From Streptomyces sp. Ru72 (lineage in GTDB: Bacteria; Actinomycetota; Actinomycetes; Streptomycetales; Streptomycetaceae), in the NCBI RefSeq assembly GCF_002920635.1, contig NZ_PQSR01000007.1, positions 62,001 through 126,000 of the forward strand: a stretch of DNA of 64,000 nt. Direction: 5' to 3'. The translations under genes and the position numbers were made by a program. This document shows positions 7,748 to 16,469 of the stretch, piece by piece. The notes under the pieces are model-generated. The model ran no database searches, was not told the origin of the DNA, and saw only the letters and a list, made by a program, of their open reading frames with translations. The first letter of the stretch is position 1. Every line of letters begins with the position of its first letter.

Positions 7748-9604
7748 ATGAGCGACACACGGAGCACCGACGTGCACAGTGACGAGACCCCCGAGATCCT
7801 GGCGCACGGCAGTGAGCCCGACCTCGGCGAGGCCGGTTCGCAACTGTCCACCGCCCCCACCGAGACGGCCATGCCCGGCTCCTTCGGCGGCTCCCGCGCC
7901 CCCGGCGCCAAGGGCTGGATCACCTGGACCGCGCGGGAGATCATCGGCTGGGTCCGCTGGTTCTGGCGGCAGCTGACCTCCATGCGGGTCGCGCTGATCC
8001 TGCTGTTCCTGCTCTCGCTCGCCGCGGTCCCCGGCTCGCTGATCCCGCAGACCGGCCAGAACGCGCTGAAGGTCCAGGACTTCAAGGACGCGCACAAGAC
8101 GCTCGGCGAGATCTACGACAAGCTCGGACTGTTCCACGTCTACAGCTCGGTGTGGTTCTCCGCGATCTACATCCTGCTGTTCATCTCGCTCATCGGCTGC
8201 ATCGTGCCGCGCACCTGGCAGTTCACCGGCCAGCTCAGGGGCCGCCCGCCGGCCGCCCCCAAGCGGCTGACCCGGCTGCCCGCCTACGCGACCTGGCGCA
8301 CCGACGCCGATCCCGAGCAGGTCCGCGAGGCCGCGCTGGCGCTGCTGCGGCGCCGCCGCTTCCGGGCTCATGTCGCCGGGGACGCCGTCGCCGCCGAGAA
8401 GGGCTATCTGCGCGAGGCCGGCAACCTGGTCTTCCACATCGCTCTCGTCGTGATGCTGGTCGCCTTCGCCTGGGGCCAGCTGTACAAGACGGAGGGCAAC
8501 AAGCTGATCGTCGAGGGCGACGGCTTCTCCAACACCCTCACCCAGTACGACGACTTCAAGTCCGGCAACCTCTTCAGCGACGACAACCTGGTGCCGTTCA
8601 GCTTCACTCTGGACAAGTTCACCGGCACCTACGAGCGCAACGGTCCCAACAAGGGCACCCCGCGCACCTACCAGGCGAACATCACCTACAGCGTGGGCGC
8701 CTACGGCAAGGACAAGAAGACCACCATCAAGGTCAACGAGCCGTTGGTGATCGGCGACGCCAAGGTCTACCTGGTCAGCCACGGCTACGCGCCCGTCGTC
8801 ACCGTCCGCGACGGCAAGGGGAACGTCGTCTTCCATGACGCGGTGCCGCTGCTGCCGATCGACTCCAACGTGACCTCGCAGGGCGCCATCAAGGTCCTCG
8901 ACGGCTACAAGAACGCCCAGGGCCAGTCCGAGCAGCTCGGCTTCCCGGCGTTCTTCGTGCCGACCTTCGCGGGCGCCGGCCAGGGCACGATGTTCTCCCA
9001 GTTCCCGGCGCTCGACTACCCGGTGCTCGCTGTCTCCGCGTACCACGGCGACCTGGGCGTCAACGCGGGCATCCCGCAGAACGTGTACCAGCTGGACACC
9101 AAGGCCAGGGGTCTGAAGCCGTACAAGGACGCCAAGGGGAACATCGTCAAGGCCCGTCTGCTGCCCGGCGAGACCATGAAGCTGCCGGGCGGGAACGGCT
9201 CGATCACCTTCGACAAGCAGATCAAGTCGTGGGCCGGCTTCCAGGTGGTGCAGCAGCCCGGCACCGGCTGGGCGCTCGGCGGCGCGATCGCCGCGATCTT
9301 CGGCCTGGCCGCCTCGCTGTTCATCCAGCGCCGCCGCGTGTGGGTGCGCGCGACGACCGGTGCCGACGGCGTCACCGTCGTGGAGATGGCGGGCCTCGGC
9401 CGCAGCGAGTCCGCGAAGGTCGCCGAGGAACTGGGCGACCTGGCCGCACTCGTCCACGAGCAGGCACCCACGAAGACCGACGAGAACGACGACTCCGCCG
9501 AGCCCGGCGAGGCCGCCGACGACACGACCCCCGACGCCGACCCCGAACAGGAGCCGGACGCCGCAACCCCCGTACCTGCCGCTGAAGGGGCTCAGAAGAA
9601 GTGA
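7748..9604 (+). CDS. resB: Cytochrome c biogenesis protein ResB
   Basis: A 618-residue ResB/Ccs1 protein. About 70 residues of polar N-terminus precede MRVALILLFLLSLAAVPGSL, the typical first membrane helix; two further helices follow, then a large extracytoplasmic domain rich in beta structure (about residues 260-500), a last helix (ALGGAIAAIFGLAASLFI), and an acidic C-terminal tail (about 80 residues of Asp, Glu, Pro, Ala). With CcsB it forms the haem exporter/lyase that attaches haem to apocytochrome c outside the membrane. Its stop overlaps the next start (GTGA), indicating translational coupling. The acidic tail is probably cytosolic and lineage specific. Confidence 0.95.
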   Translation: MSDTRSTDVHSDETPEILAHGSEPDLGEAGSQLSTAPTETAMPGSFGGSRAPGAKGWITWTAREIIGWVRWFWRQLTSMRVALILLFLLSLAAVPGSLIPQTGQNALKVQDFKDAHKTLGEIYDKLGLFHVYSSVWFSAIYILLFISLIGCIVPRTWQFTGQLRGRPPAAPKRLTRLPAYATWRTDADPEQVREAALALLRRRRFRAHVAGDAVAAEKGYLREAGNLVFHIALVVMLVAFAWGQLYKTEGNKLIVEGDGFSNTLTQYDDFKSGNLFSDDNLVPFSFTLDKFTGTYERNGPNKGTPRTYQANITYSVGAYGKDKKTTIKVNEPLVIGDAKVYLVSHGYAPVVTVRDGKGNVVFHDAVPLLPIDSNVTSQGAIKVLDGYKNAQGQSEQLGFPAFFVPTFAGAGQGTMFSQFPALDYPVLAVSAYHGDLGVNAGIPQNVYQLDTKARGLKPYKDAKGNIVKARLLPGETMKLPGGNGSITFDKQIKSWAGFQVVQQPGTGWALGGAIAAIFGLAASLFIQRRRVWVRATTGADGVTVVEMAGLGRSESAKVAEELGDLAALVHEQAPTKTDENDDSAEPGEAADDTTPDADPEQEPDAATPVPAAEGAQKK

Positions 9605-10683
9605 CCCTCGCCACCGCCACCAACGAACACCTCGCGAACATCAGCAACACGCTGATCTACTCCGCGATGGCCGTCTACACCCTGGCCTTCTTCGCGTACA
9701 TCGCCGAATGGCTCTTCGGCAGCCGCAGCAAGGTCGCCCGCACGGCCAACGCGCTCACCACCGAGGCCGGGAGCAAGGCCGCCGGGCCCGCGGTCACGGT
9801 CAACAAGGCGGGGGGCACCGCGGTCCTGGAGCGGCCCAAGGTCGTCACCCGGGCCGTGGCCGGCGCACGTGACGTGCCGGACGGCCCCGGCGCCCACGGC
9901 GGTGACGAGCAGGGCGACCTCTACGGCCGTATCGCCATCTCCCTCACCGTGCTCGCGTTCCTCGTGGAGCTCGGCGGCGTGATCGCCCGCGCGGCCTCCG
10001 TGGAGCGCGCGCCGTGGGGCAACATGTACGAGTTCAACATCACGTTCTCCACGGTCGCCGTCGGCGTCTACCTCACGCTGCTCGCGCTGAAGAAGAACGT
10101 GCGCTGGCTCGGCCTCTTCCTGACCACCACGGTCCTGCTCGACCTCGGCCTCGCCGTCACCGTCCTCTACACGGCGAGCGACCAGCTGGTCCCGGCCCTG
10201 CACTCGTACTGGCTGTACATCCACGTCTCCACCGCGATCATCTGCGGCGCGGTCTTCTACGTCGGCGCGGTCGGCACGATGCTGTACCTGTTCAAGGACT
10301 CCTACGAGAACAAGCTGGCGAGCGGCGGCAAGCCCGGCACCTTCGCCACGTCCGTCCTGGAGCGGCTGCCGTCCTCGGCGTCCCTGGACAAGTTCTCCTA
10401 CCGCGTGAACGCCGCCGTCTTCCCGCTGTGGACGTTCACGATCATCGCGGGCGCCATCTGGGCGGAGTCCGCCTGGGGCCGCTACTGGGGCTGGGACCCG
10501 AAGGAGACCTGGGCGTTCATCACCTGGGTCGCCTACGCCTGCTACCTGCACGCCCGCTCCACGGCCGGCTGGAAGGGCCGCAAGGCGGCGTACATCGCGC
10601 TGATCGCCTTCGGCTGCTGGCTGTTCAACTACTACGGCGTGAACATCTTCGTGGGCGGCAAGCACTCGTACGCGGGCGTCTGA
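9601..10683 (+). CDS. ccsB: Cytochrome c haem lyase subunit CcsB (ResC/CcsA)
   Basis: A 360-residue polytopic protein of the CcmF/CcsA haem-handling superfamily. The tryptophan-rich haem-binding signature is present (GRYWGWDPKETWAFITW), together with conserved histidines in flanking helices (ALHSYWLYIHVS and CYLHARS). A hydrophilic insert of about 70 residues follows the first helix. The protein partners with ResB to deliver reduced haem to the outside. The GTG start overlaps the resB stop by 4 nt, and a strong terminator follows, so this is the last gene of the operon. Confidence 0.95.
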   Translation: MTLATATNEHLANISNTLIYSAMAVYTLAFFAYIAEWLFGSRSKVARTANALTTEAGSKAAGPAVTVNKAGGTAVLERPKVVTRAVAGARDVPDGPGAHGGDEQGDLYGRIAISLTVLAFLVELGGVIARAASVERAPWGNMYEFNITFSTVAVGVYLTLLALKKNVRWLGLFLTTTVLLDLGLAVTVLYTASDQLVPALHSYWLYIHVSTAIICGAVFYVGAVGTMLYLFKDSYENKLASGGKPGTFATSVLERLPSSASLDKFSYRVNAAVFPLWTFTIIAGAIWAESAWGRYWGWDPKETWAFITWVAYACYLHARSTAGWKGRKAAYIALIAFGCWLFNYYGVNIFVGGKHSYAGV

Positions 10684-10693
10684 GCAGCTGCGA

Positions 10694-10736
10694 CGAAGGC
10701 CGGTTCCCATGACGCGGGTCAGGGGACCGGCCTTCG
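10694..10736 (+). terminator. Terminator of the cytochrome c maturation operon
   Basis: An almost perfect 15-bp inverted repeat (10694-10708 with 10722-10736, one G:T pair) starts 10 nt after the ccsB stop. The loop is about 13 nt. Confidence 0.8.
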
Positions 10737-10788
10737 CCGTACGGCGGGCACGGATGCGGAACGTTCCACCGGGAGTGACGCTGGTGTC

Positions 10789-11208
10789 ATGACCGATCCC
10801 ATCGAAGAGGGCACCGCCGAGCACCGGGGGGACGCGTACGTACGGCACTACCTGCTGCGCCTGCCCCGCCCCGTGGAGGACGTCTGGCCGGTGCTGGCCT
10901 CCGCCGAGGGGCTCGCGGAGTGGCTGGCCCCCGCCGAGCCGTTCGAACCGCGACTCGGCGGCGCGGTGGGCCTGCGGCTCCCGGACGGCCCGGCCGAGGG
11001 CCGGATCACGGCCTGGGACGTGGAGCGGGTCGCCGAGTACACGGTGCGGGGCCGGGGTCGCATCCGCTTCCACCTGGAGCCGGGCCGCCCGACGGGGACG
11101 ACGGTGCGGTTCACGCACGAGAGCGCGGAGGACAGGGACCCGGGCTGGCGAGACCGGTTCGAACGCTTGCTGGGGTCCGTGGCCCAGGTCCCCGACGACG
11201 GTCCCTAG
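10789..11208 (+). CDS. SRPBCC (AHSA1-like) domain protein
   Basis: A 139-residue single-domain protein of the START/Bet v1-like SRPBCC superfamily, AHSA1 branch. Typical features are the first strand YVRHYLLRLPRPVEDVWPVL, the ASAEGLAEWLAP helix, and strands such as RIRFHLEPGRPTGTTVRFTHE. Such proteins bind small hydrophobic ligands or act as chaperone activators; the role here is unknown. There is no signal peptide. It follows the ccs operon terminator, so it is likely a separate unit. Its last 4 nt overlap the end of the convergent receptor-like gene. Confidence 0.8.
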   Translation: MTDPIEEGTAEHRGDAYVRHYLLRLPRPVEDVWPVLASAEGLAEWLAPAEPFEPRLGGAVGLRLPDGPAEGRITAWDVERVAEYTVRGRGRIRFHLEPGRPTGTTVRFTHESAEDRDPGWRDRFERLLGSVAQVPDDGP

Positions 11209-12749
11209 GCGGGCGGCAGGCACTCCTTGGCCGGCGGACGGCCCTCGGGCCAGGCGATCCGCACGAACCGCGCACCCCCGTCCGGGGTGAGTTCCACGAT
11301 CGGCACGGCCTTGTCGTACGGGTTCCCGTGCACGTCGAGGCAGATCCAACCGCTCGCCCCGTCCACCCGGTGCGAGCCCTTCATGAACGCCCACTCGTTC
11401 ACCACGTCCGTCAGCGCAGGCACCGCGCTGCCGGTCGGCGTGGCCTCCCGCATCCCCTGCACCGCGAGCCGCATGGCGTCGTACGCGATGATCAGCTGTC
11501 CGTCGGCGAGATCCACCGCCCCGATCGGCCCCACCGGCTGCTTCGCGCCACGCGCGATCAGGCCGTCGAGCTCCTGTGCGTCCGCGGCGCTGCCGCCCGT
11601 CCGCGCCGTCTCCTTCTTCCACGCGTCGGGATGCGCGAGCGCGGTGTAGCGCACGGACAGGTTCCGCGCGAGGGCCTTCCAGTCGAGGCGCTTGTCCCCG
11701 TTGAGGTACGAGCCCTCGTCGCCCGTGAGCACGGTGAGCCGGTGGTCCATGCAGCCGCGCGCACCCAGCGCGTTGACGAACTGCCGCAGCTGGGTGTGGC
11801 GCCCGGCGAACAGGATCGTGTCCGTGGTCTTCGGGGTGTCGCACACCAGTTGGGTGATCTGCCGGAACTGGTTCGCGGTCGTGCCCTCCTGCGTTCGGTC
11901 CTCGGGCGGGGTGAACGGCTGCGCCTGGTACGGCGATCCGGCCACCAGCTTCTCGAACGCGCTCTGCAGGGTGCGTGTGTAGGGGTCGCCCGGCTTGTCG
12001 TAGACCAGCAGCGCCCTGCCCCCGGAGACCCGGGCGAAGGAGGCGAGCGCACGGGCCGAGTCGCTGTTGGTGGGGGCGACACGGGCGAGCCCCGGGTAGG
12101 GATCCTTGCCGTCGGCCCCGTTGGCGAGGCTGTCGGCGGTGATGGAGGAGCCCACGACCGGTATACCGCGGTGGGTCAGCTCCTTGACGGCGGCACGGTT
12201 GTTGTCGGTGCTCAGCCCTATCCCGGTCACCGCCCGCAGCCGGTCGGCGCCCTCGGCCATCCGCGTCAGCCGGTCGACCACGCGCGGCCAGTAGGACCCG
12301 TCCCGGCCGGTGTTGGCGAGCACCAGCCGGATCTGGGGCATCTCACCGGTCGCGTCGTGGTTGGCCCGGTACTGGGCGAGGTAGGCGCCCTGGAGTTCGT
12401 GCAGCGTGTCGTCGACACTGTCCGGGTCGCTCGCGGTGAACGGCTCGAAGAGCGCGACGGTGACGTAACCGCCGGACTTCAGACGGTCGTTCTCCCGGTA
12501 CACCGCCTGCACCACGTCGGCGAACCGACGCTGCCCGAAGTCGTACGCCGTCGTCGACACGCCCACGCAGTCGCCCCCTTCGAGGCGGGCCACCCCCGGG
12601 GCGCAGGAGGGCTGCCGGCCGATGTAGGTGACGACGCCCCACGCGGTGCCGGCCACCAGCACGGCGGCGACCAGCAGCGCCGCATACCGGCGGAAGCGGA
12701 TCTCCCACACGTCCTCGCGCAGCCAGGTCCACCAGCGTGCCGCCATCAT
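11205..12749 (-). CDS. Membrane-tethered periplasmic-binding-protein-like receptor
   Basis: About 514 residues. A short basic/aromatic cytosolic start (MMAARWWTWLRED) leads into one transmembrane helix (YAALLVAAVLVAGTAWGVVTYI). An extracellular domain resembling type I periplasmic-binding/receptor ligand-binding proteins follows (YVTVALFEPF, IRLVLANTGRDG, VTGIGLSTDN, GIPVVGSSITADSLA, ALLVYDKPGDPYTRTLQ, TILFAGRHTQLRQFVNAL). There is no cleavable lipobox, so it is anchored by the helix, unlike an ABC lipoprotein. No ABC permease or ABC ATPase is adjacent; the upstream partner is a STAND-like NTPase. ATG 12749 has a GGGGGG ribosome site; the frame is open to 12848. Ligand and function are unknown. 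Confidence 0.75.
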   Translation of the reverse strand: MMAARWWTWLREDVWEIRFRRYAALLVAAVLVAGTAWGVVTYIGRQPSCAPGVARLEGGDCVGVSTTAYDFGQRRFADVVQAVYRENDRLKSGGYVTVALFEPFTASDPDSVDDTLHELQGAYLAQYRANHDATGEMPQIRLVLANTGRDGSYWPRVVDRLTRMAEGADRLRAVTGIGLSTDNNRAAVKELTHRGIPVVGSSITADSLANGADGKDPYPGLARVAPTNSDSARALASFARVSGGRALLVYDKPGDPYTRTLQSAFEKLVAGSPYQAQPFTPPEDRTQEGTTANQFRQITQLVCDTPKTTDTILFAGRHTQLRQFVNALGARGCMDHRLTVLTGDEGSYLNGDKRLDWKALARNLSVRYTALAHPDAWKKETARTGGSAADAQELDGLIARGAKQPVGPIGAVDLADGQLIIAYDAMRLAVQGMREATPTGSAVPALTDVVNEWAFMKGSHRVDGASGWICLDVHGNPYDKAVPIVELTPDGGARFVRIAWPEGRPPAKECLPPA

Positions 12750-12867
12750 CGCCCCCCGTTCTCGTACGGTCCGCGGAGACCACCCCGGCCACCCGCACCA
12801 CCCGGCCCACCCCAGCCATCCCCAACACTGCGGCCACACCGACCGCACCGGCCCGTCGTCGCGCCGG

Positions 12868-14973
12868 TCATCCCCGGTCCCCGTCCTCGTCGTCGCCGGG
12901 GATGCGCAGTGGCCGTCCGGCCAGCGCGTCCGTCGGCCAGTCCCGCGAGGCCCGCCACAGCAGGGCGGTGCCCGAGGGGTGCAGGTTCGACAGCTGTTCC
13001 AGTTCGAAGCGCAGCCGCTCGGCCACCTTCACATCGGGCAGCACCAGCGGGTCGGTCAGCTGCCACACAGCGTGCAGCAGCCGCCGCACCCGCAGGTGCA
13101 GGACGGGGTCCACGCCCTGCGGCGGCCGCTGTTCGGCGTCCGTACGGCCGAGCGCGACGGCGGCCCGGTGGTCGTGGTCGTGACCGCCGTCGAAGTCCCG
13201 GCCCTCGGGGTCGTGCGCGTGGTAGTAGGGCGCGGACGCGATGAAGACCAGCGCGGACAGCCAGGTGCCGACATCCGTGCCGGTGAAGGTGTCGCGCAGA
13301 TGGGCCACGGCGAAGTCCGCCTTGCCGAGGGCGAGTTCGTGGTGCAGCCGGTAGCGGGCGGCGTCCGCCCCGCCCTGCTCGCCGTAGTGGTCGACGAGCG
13401 CGCGGTGCGCCGCCTGCCACTGGGCGTGGCCCGCGTCGAGGTGGTGCAGCCGCAGCAGGAGCAGCGCGCGCAGGAACGGGTCCCCGACGAACTGTCCCGG
13501 CGCGCTCGGCCGGCCCTCCGCGGCGAGCCGTTCCTCCAGTCCGAGCACCCCGGCCGCGCCGAAGTCGTCCGGGAGGCGGTCCCGGGCGAGCGCCAGAGCG
13601 GACGGGCGGTCGTGGGCGGCCGCGAGCACGGTCAGCTCGTCGAGCCGGCCGCCCGGCACCAGCCGGTCCAGCAGCTCCTGGTAGGCGGGGCGGCCGTCGT
13701 GCTCGTCATGGACGGTGACGTCCCCGGTGAGCAGGGCGCCGAGGGACGCGGCCCCGCGCGGCAGGTTCTGCCGCGCCGACTCCGCGAGCAGGGTGATGCC
13801 GAGCGGGTTGCCGCCGGTGAGCCGGTGCGTGGCGTGCGGAAGTTGGGGCGGTACGTCGACGCCCCGGCAGACGGCGCCCACGATGTGCAGGGTGTCGTCG
13901 GGCTTGAGCGGCGGCAGCGACACGAGCAGCGCCCGGGAGGACGGGGAGGCGCCGGGTTCCCAGCCGGTGGTGCGGGCGACCTCGGTCAGGGTGCGGCGGG
14001 CCGCGTTGCGCAGGGCCGGGTGGGTGTAGCCGCGCAGGGCCGCGAAGAAGACGACCTGGTCGCGGATGCCGTCCGCGCGGTCACGTAGAACGCACTCCAG
14101 CAGGCCGCGTCCGGCGGGCTCCTGCACGTTGTCGATGAGGATCACCGGGCGGCCGACGCGGCGGGACCGCTGCACCACACCGGCGTAGGCGTCGTCCAGG
14201 TCGGCCAGCAGGGCCCGCACGAGATGGCGCTCGGCGTGGGTGCGGGAGTCGCCGCCGGCCCGGAAGTGCCCGGACAGCAGGATGAGCCCCAGCTTGGGGT
14301 TGCCGCCCGCGTTCGGGTAGTCGCGGTACCAGGTGGCCGCCCTGCGCAGCCGGCGGTGGGTGGGGGAGACGCCCTCGCTGAAGGACTCCAGGGTCGCCTC
14401 GATGATCGGCTCGACGACGGGCCCGGTGTTCGACATGGACGCGATCAGCTTGGCGACCACCTTGCTCACCCAGCGGCCCGCGAAGCCGTCGAGGAAGGAC
14501 CGGGAGTCGTTCAGCAGGAGGATCCGCTCGGCCTCCTGCCGGATGCGCGGTACGTCCCGGTCGCCCCAGCCGCCCGCCGCGACCGCGAGCAGCCCTGAGG
14601 CGAGCCGCGGGAACCCGATCCGCCGGGCGCCCGTGACGGGCTCGGCGAGCTGCTCGGCGACGGTGGTCAGCGCCTGAGCGACCGGTGACCAGACCTCGCC
14701 GGGCCGCTCCGGCGGCGGCCCGGCGAACTGGGGCTCCTCACCGTCGATCAGCGCGACGGGCGTGTGCCCCTGGTAGGCGGCGCGCACCTCGGCGAGGGTT
14801 GCGCTCTTGCCGAGTCCGCGACCGCCCGCGAACACCACGAACGGCAGGTCGCCGTCGTGCTCGTACGGGCAGGAGCGCAGCTGGTGGGGTCGCAGGCCGA
14901 CGAGCCGCGAGGCGAGCCCGGGCGGCTCGGTGTCGAACAGAGGCTCCCGGCCGTGCAGCCGTCTGTCGTCCAC
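12868..14973 (-). CDS. STAND-like P-loop ATPase
   Basis: About 701 residues. A Walker A loop (GGRGLGKS, residues 50-57) follows a short N-terminus; a Walker B-like strand (RPVILIDN) lies near residue 270, and TGGNPLGITLL near residue 380 resembles the G-x-P motif of STAND/AP-ATPases. The C-terminal 300 residues are helical and Leu/Ala/His rich, without a recognised effector; a His/Asp cluster (GGHDHDHR) occurs near residue 610. There are no membrane segments, so it is cytosolic. GTG 14973 is supported by GGGGGGAG 5 nt upstream. It lies about 120 nt upstream of the tethered receptor gene on the same strand, so the two probably form an operon. Confidence 0.72.
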   Translation of the reverse strand: MDDRRLHGREPLFDTEPPGLASRLVGLRPHQLRSCPYEHDGDLPFVVFAGGRGLGKSATLAEVRAAYQGHTPVALIDGEEPQFAGPPPERPGEVWSPVAQALTTVAEQLAEPVTGARRIGFPRLASGLLAVAAGGWGDRDVPRIRQEAERILLLNDSRSFLDGFAGRWVSKVVAKLIASMSNTGPVVEPIIEATLESFSEGVSPTHRRLRRAATWYRDYPNAGGNPKLGLILLSGHFRAGGDSRTHAERHLVRALLADLDDAYAGVVQRSRRVGRPVILIDNVQEPAGRGLLECVLRDRADGIRDQVVFFAALRGYTHPALRNAARRTLTEVARTTGWEPGASPSSRALLVSLPPLKPDDTLHIVGAVCRGVDVPPQLPHATHRLTGGNPLGITLLAESARQNLPRGAASLGALLTGDVTVHDEHDGRPAYQELLDRLVPGGRLDELTVLAAAHDRPSALALARDRLPDDFGAAGVLGLEERLAAEGRPSAPGQFVGDPFLRALLLLRLHHLDAGHAQWQAAHRALVDHYGEQGGADAARYRLHHELALGKADFAVAHLRDTFTGTDVGTWLSALVFIASAPYYHAHDPEGRDFDGGHDHDHRAAVALGRTDAEQRPPQGVDPVLHLRVRRLLHAVWQLTDPLVLPDVKVAERLRFELEQLSNLHPSGTALLWRASRDWPTDALAGRPLRIPGDDEDGDRG

Positions 14974-15130
14974 CGCATCTCCCCCCGGCGCGGTCCGCTT
15001 CGATGTGCTGCTGTGAGCTGTACCCAGAAGTGAGGTATACCCAGACCACTGTTGAAAAATGGGGAGTTGATTCGGACCGGTGCACAGCACGGCCGTCGGG
15101 TTGCGGAAATCTTCCGGTGTTGGCCGATTC

Positions 15131-16096
15131 TCAGCCCACTGTGATCGAGTCCAGCTTCTGCCGCAGATACACGTGCGAGTCCACGGGCTCGTACGCCACC
15201 CGCCCCACCGGCGCCGGCACCGACTCCACGATCGTGCCCGGGGTGCACTCGCCGAAGTAGACGAGCGACATCAGCTCCTCGCCGGGGGCCTCGGCCGGCG
15301 GCGGCAGGACGCGGTGGCGGCCCGAGCGCCAGCGGTCGCCGGTCCAGCGGGCCATCAGGTCGCCGATGTTGATGGTGAAAGCGTCCGGGTCGTACGGGGC
15401 GTCCTCCCAGCCGCCGTCGTCCGTCCACACCTGCAGACCGCCCTTGCCCGCCTGGCGGTCCAGGATCGTGACGGTGCCGAAGTCGGTGTGCGGGCCGATG
15501 CGGAACTGGCCCGGCTCCGGCTCACCGACGACCTCCGTGCCCGGATACCAGTTGATGTTGAAGCCGTACGTCGGGTGGCCCATGTGTCGGGTGAAGAAGT
15601 CCGGTTCCAGGCCCAGCGCCTCGCCCAGCAGCGACAGCAGGCGGCTCTCCAGCCGTGCCATCCGCGCCAGGTACTCCTCGCACAGCCCGCGCAGTTCGGG
15701 CACCTCGGCCGGCCACACGTTGGGCGCGTACCACTCCGCATCGACCTCCGGGTCCCCGAACGGCTCCTGGGTCGCGAACGTCAGCGACTCCTTCAGGTCG
15801 GGCGGGGTCTCGGTGCCCTCCGCGTAGCCGTTGGCCTCGGCTCCGGGACCGAGCCAGCCGCGTCCGCCGACCTTGGCCGCGTACTTCTCCTTGACCTCGA
15901 CGGGCAGGGCGAAGAAGCCCCGCGCGGCGGCACGGATCCCCGCGCGCAGAGAGGTCTCCACGCCGTGCCCGGTGACCAGCAGGAACCCGGCGCTCTGCAA
16001 GGCCTCGTCGACGGTACGGGCGATCCGGGCGCGGGCGTCCGGGGCGCCCTCCAGCCAGGGGCGCAGGTCGATGGTGGGGATACGGGGTTCGCTCAC
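15131..16096 (-). CDS. Isopenicillin N synthase-like non-haem iron oxygenase
   Basis: A 321-residue member of the 2OG-Fe(II)/IPNS fold. The N-terminal DIOX_N-like part begins with IPTIDLRPWL and includes GFLLVTGHGV. The facial triad is complete: His203 and Asp205 in GPHTDFGT, and His261 in SGRHRVLP. At the place where dioxygenases carry the 2-oxoglutarate-binding R-x-S, this protein has L-M-S (275-277), so the arginine seems to be missing. It may be an oxidase not needing 2-oxoglutarate, or bind it differently. It is a lone minus-strand gene between the STAND ATPase and an EamA exporter; substrate unknown. Confidence 0.85.
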   Translation of the reverse strand: MSEPRIPTIDLRPWLEGAPDARARIARTVDEALQSAGFLLVTGHGVETSLRAGIRAAARGFFALPVEVKEKYAAKVGGRGWLGPGAEANGYAEGTETPPDLKESLTFATQEPFGDPEVDAEWYAPNVWPAEVPELRGLCEEYLARMARLESRLLSLLGEALGLEPDFFTRHMGHPTYGFNINWYPGTEVVGEPEPGQFRIGPHTDFGTVTILDRQAGKGGLQVWTDDGGWEDAPYDPDAFTINIGDLMARWTGDRWRSGRHRVLPPPAEAPGEELMSLVYFGECTPGTIVESVPAPVGRVAYEPVDSHVYLRQKLDSITVG

Positions 16097-16204
16097 TGTG
16101 GTGCTCCCTGCCCGAGTCGATACCGACGTCCTCAGTCGTACCCCGGCGGGAGCGCGGCGGCCCGCCCGGCCCGGGTCCGGGCGCCGTCGCTCCAGCCTTG
16201 CGGG

Positions 16205-16340
16205 CTACTGGCCGCCCAGCAGCCCGAGGACCCTGTTCACCGCCTCCGGGACCGGCGCGCCGACCGCGGCGGCCGTCGCGGCGATCCCGGCGACCGCCGT
16301 CAGCGCGCGGTGCCGGGAGGAGACGTCAGGAGGACGCCAC
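16205..16340 (-). pseudogene. Possible frameshifted small membrane-protein gene
   Basis: The minus strand encodes a plausible C-terminus (ALTAVAGIAATAAAV, then NRVLGLLGGQ) ending at a TAG (16205-16207), but the frame has no start nearby. A GTG at 16340 begins GTG-GCG-TCC-TCC and stops at once. A 13-nt partial duplication (TGACGTCTCCTCC) lies at the junction; without it the GTG would read straight into the downstream frame, giving about 40 residues. This is inference from one sequence. It could also be meaningless. Confidence 0.25.
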
Positions 16341-16469
16341 CCGCAGCAGCAGTCGGCCGCGGACGACGTGGCGGCCGCCTCGACCCATCGACGGCGCCGA
16401 TGGGCCCATCGGCAGCACGCCCCACCAGCGCCTGGACCGGCGCGTCCGCCCCCTCGTAGCGTCCAGGAC

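Noticed and set aside
16097-16469. Promoter elements for the EamA gene at 16470
   Set aside because: No convincing -10/-35 pair or ribosome site could be singled out in this GC-rich gap.
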